64,000 nt of DNA from Liolophura sinensis. Its lineage: Eukaryota; Mollusca; Polyplacophora; Chitonida; Chitonidae. Position numbers and translations under genes: made by a program. The notes under the pieces are model-generated. The model did no database searches. It was given only the letters and a program-made list of their open reading frames with translations, and was not told where the DNA came from. Of this stretch, positions 55,840-64,000 are shown one piece after another. The DNA lies in NCBI RefSeq assembly GCF_032854445.1, contig NC_088298.1:17009976-17073975 (forward strand). The letters are read 5' to 3'. Every line of letters starts with the position of its first letter. The stretch's first letter is position 1.

Positions 55840-57245
55840 GATTCGGAAACAAGCTCGGCCTGAAATCCAGATTGCCCTTGAGCCAATGAACGTAGGCCTA
55901 CCTCGACCTTCGGGGACTTGAGTCATTAGATTCAGGAAATGAAGATTTGGCCGCTGTTTGTTCTTACAAGAGGGTCATAGGTCAAAGGTTGTCTATTATA
56001 GTATTAATTAGAGCATGTTAATCATACCTCACATTACATGTACAAGTGTATTTTCACAGTGAAATTTGCTGAACTTTTGGGTTCCAGTGCATTTTCGTGT
56101 ACACGGAAACATCTCCCTACTGTAAATTTACAACAAGTTACGTAGTTATTTCAGGCAAGGTCATACAAACGTACAACGTCGCTTCAGGATTTTTGTCGCA
56201 GTGCAGGTGCAAATGCCAATCAAATACACAGCATCATGACGGCAAGCTACAGGTTAGAGTGAGTATATGCAAATCGATTATATTTATTGACTGATTGATT
56301 GATTGAAATGGATTGAAGGTCGTAAAACTATAACAGGTTCTCGTATTTGTAAAGTATTTTTGTACGTCTACTCTCTTTGTCTTTCTAAAGTATCTACAGT
56401 AGTTTTCTCTGTCGTAAAATGCAGCCAGATGTTGCCGCCAGATGTTGAAGCCAGATGTTGTGTACATGCATAGAAATGTTAAAAGTGAAAATGGAGAGCA
56501 AAAAATGGGATTCAAACTTGCAAAAACTGAAAACAGTATTACAGTAGCATTGACTAAGTTTGTCCGTCGTCCTTGGTTGATGTTACAGCAGAATAAGTGA
56601 ATGACACCGGAAACCTGTCCTACATTTGCAGATAGCTTAATTTCTGTGGTTTCCGATTTAGGGCTTAATTTCCGTGGTTTCCGATTTACGAGCCAGTGAA
56701 CATAGCCTTCACAGTTAAGCATGTACACGCACAAACGACTGTCAACAATTTTTTGCTGGTGAAATTTCATCCATGTCCGCGGCACGTAACTGCTATATAT
56801 ATATAAACCTAGCATATACGACGGTGTGATAACATCGACCCAGCTGACGTAATGACAGTAATTTTACCGCATTCAGATTCACGTGGTATTTGCTCGAGGT
56901 AATGATGATTTCAAATGCACGCTTACTCTTTAGACTACTCAGAAAGAAAAAAAATAAATAACGTTATAGTTAAACTGTCTCAACAGACATCTGAATGTCA
57001 CCGAATGCCAGCTGCTAATAATCATAGTTGGCACTAATCTTTTATCATTTCTTTAATCTAAATAAGCAATTTATATGCGGTTAATAACTATAAAATACAC
57101 ACAAAGATGTTCTGATAAACAGAGGAGCTCAACAGCTAGATTACGGCTCCGTAGATAAAGGCTAACATACCGGTATTTATTTTACTCACGATTTGCTGTT
57201 TCCTTGTCGTATTCAAGGGACTAAACATGGATGGATAAGTATTTG
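55840..57245. other. Upstream intergenic region, nothing recognised
   Basis: A 193-codon ORF on the minus strand (56815-56234) has no recognisable domain. A short triplicated CCAGATGTTG phrase lies at 56427-56460. Confidence 0.4.
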
Positions 57246-57249
57246 TATT

Positions 57250-57525
57250 CGGTGTGTGTGTGTGTGAAGAGGTGGGGGGGACTTCACTGACTTCATCATC
57301 GTCTCCTAATTGAATACATTAATAAACTAATATAATACATATTAGTGTGTCTGAAGAGGGGGGGGGGGACTTCACTGACTTCATCATCGTCTCCTAAATA
57401 AATACATTAATAAACTAATATAATACATATTAGTGTGTCTGAAGAGGGGGGGGGGGGACTTCACTGACTTCATCATCGTCTCCTAAATGAATACATTAAT
57501 AAACTAATATAATACATATTAGAGT
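57250..57525. repeat. 87-bp tandem repeat, three units, each with a G-tract
   Basis: Unit: GTGTGTCTGAAGAGG, a run of 6 to 12 G, ACTTCACTGACTTCATCATC, GTCTCCTAAATGAATACAT, TAATAAACTAATATAATACA. The G-tract length differs between units. Confidence 0.92.
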
Positions 57526-57529
57526 GTCT

Positions 57530-60105
57530 AGCACATTTAATATTTTATTCGTAATATGTACGCAAGCATAACTTAACTAGACTTCTGATTTCCAGTTTTA
57601 TTTCCATTAAAGTACTCACAGACTTGAATGTACATAAATATATAGAAAATCATTTGGTAAGCTCACCGGTTGTTGTTGTAAAGCCCTTGGGTATATTGTC
57701 AGAGCTCTGTAATCTCTCCCCCTATATAAATCGCAGCCTTCCTATCAGTGGAGAATTTATGAGTACAGAGTTCAAAACAATAACATGCAAACTTTTAACA
57801 TTATCTATCATTTCTAAAGTCAAAACTATGGTCGTGTATTTTTTTTTTTTTTTTTTTTTGACTAATGAATAACGCAAAATAGGGGTTGTTGGTTTGTGGT
57901 TGAAGATTTAGGATGGTGGTGAATGCGTAGAGATTTAGGGGTGAATATTCATGGGTGGTGGTTTATGGGTGGAGATTTATAGGTGGAGATTTATAAGTGT
58001 GAGGTTTATGGGTGGCGGTTTACGGGTTATGATAAGTCTCGGTGGGTACTGATCTCAGCCAGGCAATATTACTTTGTAAACAGTTTCTTAATTAGTAAGA
58101 GTTTTTGTTCTTGCAAATTTCAAAATCCTTAAATGGTGGGGCATGACATTAGTACCTTTCAATTGTACACTCTAGCTATGCGGTATACAGATATAGGTAA
58201 AGAACATACTGAAGTGAATATGGGAACAGAAGTTTAACTTACCTGTAAGTCTTCAGCTGTTCACATTTAAAACTGGAGACTCTCCCTCGAATTACATGCT
58301 TTATATAGGATCCACAGGGAATTCCCTTATTCTCTTAATGTTTATTTATAACATCAGCGATGAACAGCTATTATGACGAACAGGTCTAAGCCTGCGAGCG
58401 CGTATCCGGGTGTCGCGGATAACTCCCGGATGTTGACCTGTTTTTTTATTCGCAGAAAAATCTCAAGACAGTAATCCGCTAGGGGATATGTCAGTTTAGA
58501 CTTCGATCTTCCGGAAATTAAAATGAAATTAAAAGGTGAATCGGAGGTGATGGTGAAAGTGCAAATATAAGTATACATGCGATTAATTGAAAGGATTGCT
58601 TTTTTAACGTCGTATGCTAACAATGATTTTGGCCATTCTCGTGAAAGGTACATATTTTTTATATAAAAAAACATGCGCTATGGCAATGAAAAAAGTTTGT
58701 CGCACGCATGTAAATCAGTCCTTCGTATTTCTGTTAGATCAATATTGAAATTACAACCACGTGGAATAGAGTTCTGGGCTCAGTTTCACAAGATGTTGTG
58801 CATGTACGATAATTGCATATATAGGGCAATGGAACGGTAATAGTGACGTACAAAATATCGTACGACAAATGTAGGATGAAAATGTCGTACGCCGCTTTGG
58901 AAAATTTTGCCCCTGGCTCACTGACGTTTCAGATAAATATAATGTTTGATTGTTATTTAACACAGAACAAAAGAATGTCGTGACTTATACCAGAAGTATA
59001 TGCGGCCAAGTTTATGTGTGAAGGGAAATGTAGAGAATAAAACCACCGTCCTTTCAACAGATATCCGAGACATTTGCTGACTAAAGACCTCAATCGAACC
59101 AGCGAAATATACACTGGTCAGTCAGTTTGGCAGATCGCTTCTCTCCGTGGCCATCTGTTCTCTACATCTGGTGAAAGAACTCGAGGATCTGATACCAATG
59201 GCTAATAATATTCCAGAGTGACGAATGGAAAGGACCGTACATTGTGAGCCGTAGAACACGTCCCGGGTGTGAAATTACGGAAAAAAGTTCCCGTTTCATT
59301 AAGGGAAACTTAACTTGCTACCCACAACACACACGCATACTAGACCTATTTACGTCTTCTTACATGCCGGATGGTAAATCTTTCGACTTAATTCTGACAC
59401 ATAAGATAAGATTTATATGTTTAAAATATAAATGCTGATTTACGTTCACATCTATGTGGATAGTATCATCAACGTATTTTATATATTACTGTACACTTGC
59501 GCTCATTGTGTATATATATCGCATTTTTCATCTACCAACCCGCGGGACTGCTGGTTAGAGCGTCCACCTCGAAGTCGGGAGGCACGGGATCAAACGGGGT
59601 CATACCAGAGACTTTAAAGGTGGTGCTTGTTGTTAGAGCGTGGAAACAGGACTCATGATTCTCTTTTATACGGACTGTGGAAAAATTCAGATTGGGCACG
59701 AGAAAGGTCAACGATGATGAACACAAAGCTAACAGTGGAGATATAAATACTCAGTGTTACGGATACAAATGAACGTATTTCTCAACTTATGTGACTCAGG
59801 CGGGTGTTTAAATTTTCGAGTTTTTTTTTTCCTTTCAGGTGCTCACGAATTTAAATGCACAAAAAAAAAACATAGATCAACATTTGGTAAACCCAGTGTT
59901 TCAGATGTCGGTGCATGATTTAGGCTTTTTGAACACTGTATTCTCCCTCCATAAAAATTGCCGTCTTCCTGTCAACGGGGAATTGTTACAGGCTTAAAGC
60001 AATTGAAAGCAGACTATCATTGTCTTTCATTGCTCCATGTCACGGCGATGTTTGTGCATTTCTTTCACTGGTGGTCAAAGCATTGTTTCAAAAAACGACC
60101 GTTAG
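57530..60105. other. Intergenic, mostly unrecognised
   Basis: Contains a short GGTGG(A/T)GATTTAT minisatellite at 57890-58030 and a SINE-2 head at 59535-59650. No supported gene. Confidence 0.4.
59535..59650 (+). mobile_element. Second-family SINE, tRNA-like head copy
   Basis: CCGCGGGACTGCTGGTTAGA, CGAAGTCGGGAGGCACGGGA and TCAAACGGGGTCATACCAGA. This is the copy that best shows the tRNA-like region (A-box-like TGGTTAGAGCG, B-box-like GGGATCAAAC). Confidence 0.7.
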
Positions 60106-60109
60106 GTTT

Positions 60110-60930
60110 AGGGTGATGATTTATGGGTGAAGATTTATAGGTAGTGGTTTATGGGTGGTGGTTTATGGGTGATGGTTTTTTGGATAGTAGTTTATGGGCA
60201 GATATTTATGGGTGGTGAATTATCGGTGGAGATGTGTGGGGTGGTAGTTTATGGGTGGTAGTTTATGAGTGATAGTTCATAGGTGGAAATTTATGAGTGG
60301 TTGTTTATGGATGGTATTCTCCGGGTGTAGATTTATGGGCAGCGGGTTTATGGATGGAGAATTAAGAGTGTTCGTTTATGGATGGTAGTCTCTGGGTGGA
60401 GATTTATGGGTGGTGATTTATGGGTGGTAGTTTATGGGTGGTAGTTCATGAGTGATAGTTCATAGGTGGAAATTTATGAGTGGTTGTTTATGGATGGTAT
60501 TCTCCGGGTGGAGATTTATGGGCAGCGGTTTATGGATGGAGAATTAAGAGTGTTCGTTTATGGATGGTAGTCTCTGGGTGGAGATTTATGGGTGGAAATT
60601 TATGAGTGGTGGTTTATGGATGGTATCCTCTGGGTGGAGATTTATGGGCGGCGGTTTATGGATGGAGAATTAAGAGTGTTCGTTTATGGATGGTAGTCTC
60701 TGGTTGGAGATTTTATGGGTGGGTAGTTTATGGGTGGTAGTTTATGGGTGGTAGTTTATGGGTGGAAATTTATGAGTGGTGGTTTATGGATGGTAGTCTC
60801 TGGGTGGAGATTTATGGGCGGTGGTTTATTGATGGAGATATATGAGTATTTGTTCATGGATGGTAGCCTATGGGGGGGAGATTTATGGGTGGTGGTTTAT
60901 GGGTGGAGATTGATGGGTGGAGGGTTATGG
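60110..60930. repeat. TTTATGGGTGGTAG-type minisatellite with higher-order units
   Basis: Basic unit of about 14-15 bp (TTTATGGGTGGTAG, TTTATGGGTGGAGA). A larger block with GGAGAATTAAGAGTGTTCG, then TTATGGATGGTAGTCTCTGG, recurs at about 60355, 60535 and 60665, showing a higher-order repeat. Confidence 0.93.
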
Positions 60931-60942
60931 GTTATAAGATAC

Positions 60943-61179
60943 CAGGGTGTCCCAGAAGTCATGCACCATCCAGATTTTCATTTTTTTTCTGTGTTTCAGA
61001 TTTAATACTGATTTTGATTTTTTTTTCTCTCTTTCAGAGTTAATTATTGGCTAATAAACTAACAGTACAAGAAAGAGTTAAATTGTTTTTTATGTTTGAA
61101 AGAGATGAGGCAACACACCGCTCTGTAGCTCAAGCATTCAACCTCAGCCTGGATGGTGCGCGACTTCTGGGACACCTGT
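60943..61179 (+). mobile_element. Small TIR element with a transposase HTH remnant
   Basis: Left end CAGGGTGTCCCAGAAG then TCATGCACCATCC; right end GGATGGTGCGCGACTT then CTGGGACACCTG: imperfect inverted repeats of about 28 bp. TA lies next to both ends. Inside, a plus frame reads KLTVQERVKLFFMFERDEAT then HRSVAQAFN, like the N-terminal helix-turn-helix of mariner-type transposases (DUF4817-like; from memory). A deletion derivative (MITE-like) of a Tc1/mariner-class transposon. Confidence 0.82.
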
Positions 61180-61485
61180 GTAACAACTTATAAACCGAAC
61201 TCGTTACTGAGTTAGGTCATATTATTTTATAAATTCAGTTTTATAAATAAGTAAAATGTTGCAATGTTAAAATCATTAAATGGTAGGACATGGCATTAGT
61301 ATCGCCCACGTGTGCGCACTAGCTATATGCGGTATACAGATATAGGTAAACAGCATACTGAAGCAGCTGATGTTTCTTAAAATATTTGTCTCAAAGATTG
61401 TGCTTAGAGAGTTGGTATAAGAGACCCAGAAACAAGAGCAAATTCTCAACACATGTCGTGAGCCCCTCACCAATTCGGTCGCAGT

Positions 61486-61550
61486 GAGTTCATGCTCAGT
61501 TCATGCTGGCCTCCTCTCCGGCCGTAAGTTGGAACGTCTGCCAACACTCG
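61486..61550 (+). mobile_element. tRNA-SINE internal fragment
   Basis: GTTCATGCTGGCCTCCTCTC, CGGCCGTAAGTTGGAACGTC and TGCCAACA. Middle part only. Confidence 0.65.
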
Positions 61551-61656
61551 TCGTTCAATTGACGCTCATAAGTAAATAGCCTATGTAATCGGAAATAAAC
61601 TACGATTCAAAGGAATTGTTCAGAAGATAGCAGGGATTTGTGATAGCTTGTATATC

Positions 61657-61660
<4 letters not shown>

Positions 61661-61748
<88 letters not shown>
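61661..61748. repeat. (AT)n microsatellite
   Basis: Pure AT run of about 88 bp. Confidence 0.96.
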
Positions 61749-61749
<1 letters not shown>

Positions 61750-61750
<1 letters not shown>

Positions 61751-61804
61751 CACAACGTAATTTACGAATAAGTTACACGAACTTTGCCGTTGTTGATGGA
61801 GCTA
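61750..61804. repeat. 55-bp direct repeat, copy 1
   Basis: Begins ACACAACGTAATTTACGAAT and ends CGTTGTTGATGGAGCTA. Identical to 63187-63241. Confidence 0.95.
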
Positions 61805-63186
61805 TATATATAAATATATATATACATATATATATAGCTTTTTTCTGTAAATTTGGTCAAGTGTTTTCTTTGTAATATCTCTAAAATTTAGTATGATCTC
61901 TTTTAAATTATTTACCCTCTAAGCACATGGCTACGTTTACAACAGGCAGAATATATCGTCGTGCTCCAAGAAAAACAGCCGACGTAAAGCCCATTATCTT
62001 CCAATCGCTAGGAGAGTTAAGGTGCGGTTCAATAACGGCCTCAGGCACAGGATTGGTTGAATTTTCCCGCTCTAATTGCTTGTGGTGATTGGCACTTAGC
62101 GATCGACAATGCACGCTGATATAGCCGTTCGCACTGAAGGACCATTTGAGTTACACTAATAATTCTAATGATAAGCTTTATAAAGTAGAGTATTGTGGCA
62201 CAAGAAAATATATGATTCAATATTTCAGTATCATCTAAACCATTTTCAGGTATAAATAAAGATGTCATTTTGTATTTATTCGATAAAATGATAAATAAAA
62301 ATGCCGAAATACTAAATGATGTATTGTCTTGCGTCACAGTGTTACGTCATTTGTCTCTTTTACCCATTTTTTTATTTCTTTTTTCTTTCATTGGTTTTGG
62401 AAAATGGGTTCTTCTCTCCACTTAATTGTAGAGAAGAATCACAAAGACAAGGTCTTCCGAGTTTAGGATATAAATAATACATGTTATAACATTATTTAAA
62501 TTCCGTTTAATGTTCGAGTGTGTGGTATGTTTGAATGAGCCTTTGTATAGGCAATGCTGCAGATCAGATCTAATGGGCTACTTGGTTCAAGCTTCTTTCA
62601 CGGTTCAATTAAGATGAGATATGAATCAGCGCTGTAACGCTAGTAAAATAAAAGTAATAAGCTTGCGACCTGTACTGGTTACTTGGAATTCAAGACTTAA
62701 AGAGATTTAATATTAAGATTAAGAAGAAACAGTTCTTCCCACAGTTTATGGATATGATATATTTGGAGTTTAAACATACAGTACGGCCTATTAGTTGATT
62801 CATTCTCAAAAAAAATGTTATAGTCTTGTACAAGCGTATTGTGCCTTCAATGAATCACAGGGTTGCAAAATCCAGGAACAAAAGAACGAAACCTTACTCA
62901 ATGTTGCTTTCTCCAAGAACTACATATAAAGACGGCTACGTCATGGGGCTGTGAAAAAGTTTTGGCTCCGCACTGGCAAGCACAGGCAATATGTCTGTTC
63001 TCAGTAATAGTGACAGGTACGTGTCCGTGTGTATGACTAGGTGACTAGTTTGTCATGCACTAGGTGAAGAACGGTAGTTCTCCCCCAGCATTGCACTACC
63101 CTCTACCCATAACCGTCTGCCATTGAGTCGATAAATTATCGTAACATTCTTCGTAAAATATGTCGCCTCGTGATGCTATAAGATAA
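61805..63186. other. Segment between 55-bp repeats, nothing recognised
   Basis: About 1.38 kb without a supported gene. It begins with an AT-rich palindromic stretch (ATATATATACATATATATAT). Confidence 0.4.
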
Positions 63187-63241
63187 ACACAACGTAATTT
63201 ACGAATAAGTTACACGAACTTTGCCGTTGTTGATGGAGCTA
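63187..63241. repeat. 55-bp direct repeat, copy 2
   Basis: Exact copy of 61750-61804. Flanking sequence differs on both sides. Confidence 0.95.
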
Positions 63242-63280
63242 AATCAAATTCACACGGATTTAGTGTTGAGGGCGGGGTGG

Positions 63281-63303
63281 TTGGGGGGGGGGGGGGGGGG
63301 GGG
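63281..63303. repeat. Poly(G) run
   Basis: About 21 consecutive G. Other G or C runs occur near 28497, 36563 and 55520. Confidence 0.9.
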
Positions 63304-63579
63304 TGCTAAAATGACTTGGTCTGTCTCCAGTAATGACCTAGTTGTTGCGTGGTTTCTGTTTTGTGAATAAAAGGCTTCGAAGAATAGTTATTTTTATGTG
63401 CATATATACATCTGGGAACATCGTGTCCCTCTTTAAGGCGTATGGACACGAAGAAAGACTAAAGGGAGCCATGCTCTTCTATCTGTCCTACATATACAAG
63501 TATTATATAATGGGCCGAACATGTCCATTTGGAGAGGAGGAGGGGGGAGGAGTGAGGGAGCACAACACAGCAAAGCATA

Positions 63580-63637
63580 GCTTGACATAGCATAGCATAG
63601 CATAGCATAGCATAGCATTAGCATAGCATAGCAAACT
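63580..63637. repeat. (CATAG)n pentanucleotide repeat
   Basis: CATAGCATAGCATAGCATAG repeated with one CATTAG variant. Produces the LCYAMLCYAM-type spurious ORF. Confidence 0.95.
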
Positions 63638-63809
63638 GTCTGGTCGGCTTGTTAGAGCTGAATATTGAGCTGTAGCGTGACCAAAACGGACCAATTGTAT
63701 GGGTTGGATTGTCCCGCTCGGGAATTTGTTCGGTCACCTTGTTAGTGCATGCATGATTTTGCATTAATATATGGCCAATGCACGAGTAATGCCTCCACGT
63801 CTCCACGGA

Positions 63810-63990
63810 GATATGCACCAGTACGGACACCATTGGTCATATACATGTATTTGGTGTATATTACAACGGGAGCCATTTGGCAAATCTCACCATATGCGTA
63901 TGTTCTACATGTAGTATGGACACCACTTGTCATTTATATGTATTCTGTGTATATTACAATGGGCAGTATTAAAACACAAGAGGGAGAGAC
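63810..63990. repeat. Two-unit tandem duplication of about 95 bp
   Basis: GGACACCATTGGTCATATAC, ATGTATTTGGTGTATATTAC and AACGGGAGC are repeated as GGACACCACTTGTCATTTAT, ATGTATTCTGTGTATATTAC and AATGGGCAG. Confidence 0.8.
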
Positions 63991-64000
63991 ATGATAGAGG

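Noticed and set aside
56234-56815. 193-codon minus-strand ORF
   Set aside because: No recognisable domain, no splice or promoter context, mixed low-complexity composition; probably chance.
60730-61005. 91-codon ORF of Gly/Trp/Tyr repeats (GGSLWVVVYGWKF)
   Set aside because: Translation of the TTTATGGGTGG minisatellite; runs out into the transposon end without domain or splice support.

Overview
This window is nuclear DNA from an animal, most likely a mollusc (a bivalve is my best guess). The DNA is AT-rich, the genes have many small exons and long introns, and there is one intronless Toll-like receptor. About twenty copies of a tRNA-headed SINE are scattered through it; its tail ends in CAATCAAATAAATAAA and its conserved core contains GCCGCCGTCGTATAAGTG, a type I remember as abundant in molluscan genomes (V-SINE / RUDI-like; name from memory). 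No bacterial-style operons, CRISPR arrays, tRNA or rRNA genes were seen.

Layout. 0-0.2 kb: one EGF-like exon on the minus strand, from a gene that runs off the left edge. 2.0-4.5 kb: a decayed non-LTR retrotransposon on the minus strand. 5-9 kb: SINEs and a 50-bp minisatellite. 9.7-11.8 kb: an inverted copy of the 32.1-33.85 kb region, carrying a dead exon and an expanded 19/38-bp minisatellite. 12-17 kb: a CpG-dense nested palindrome and a direct segmental duplication. 17-22.7 kb: almost nothing recognisable. 22.78-25.16 kb: an intronless Toll-like receptor gene on the plus strand. 25.4-30.6 kb: repeats. 30.66-55.83 kb: one large minus-strand gene. 55.9-64 kb: minisatellites, a small TIR-bearing mariner-type element and microsatellites, with no supported gene.

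The main discovery is the gene at 30.7-55.7 kb. I could stitch 22 coding exons by hand. Every exon has consensus GT/AG borders, every junction keeps phase, the first exon encodes a good signal peptide and the last ends in a stop followed by AATAAA. The coding total is 4350 nt (1449 residues plus stop). The predicted protein is secreted and built from shuffled modules: two copies of an 'EVHV' domain, three copies of a six-cysteine module I do not recognise (QYNF / YKL / GYYR), two glycine-rich domains, one EGF/EB-like cysteine module and Thr/Pro linkers. All module boundaries are phase 1-1. The glycine-rich domains have the layout of glycine-rich adhesin domains (phage tail tips) and recall the ALK/LTK glycine-rich region. 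That suggests a polyglycine-helix fold and possibly a binding role, but this is inference.

The TLR and the secreted modular protein are convergent neighbours (the TLR on plus, the large gene on minus, with facing 3' ends about 5.2 kb apart). Nothing in the sequence proves that they work together. A recognition or extracellular-matrix role for the modular protein is a hypothesis.
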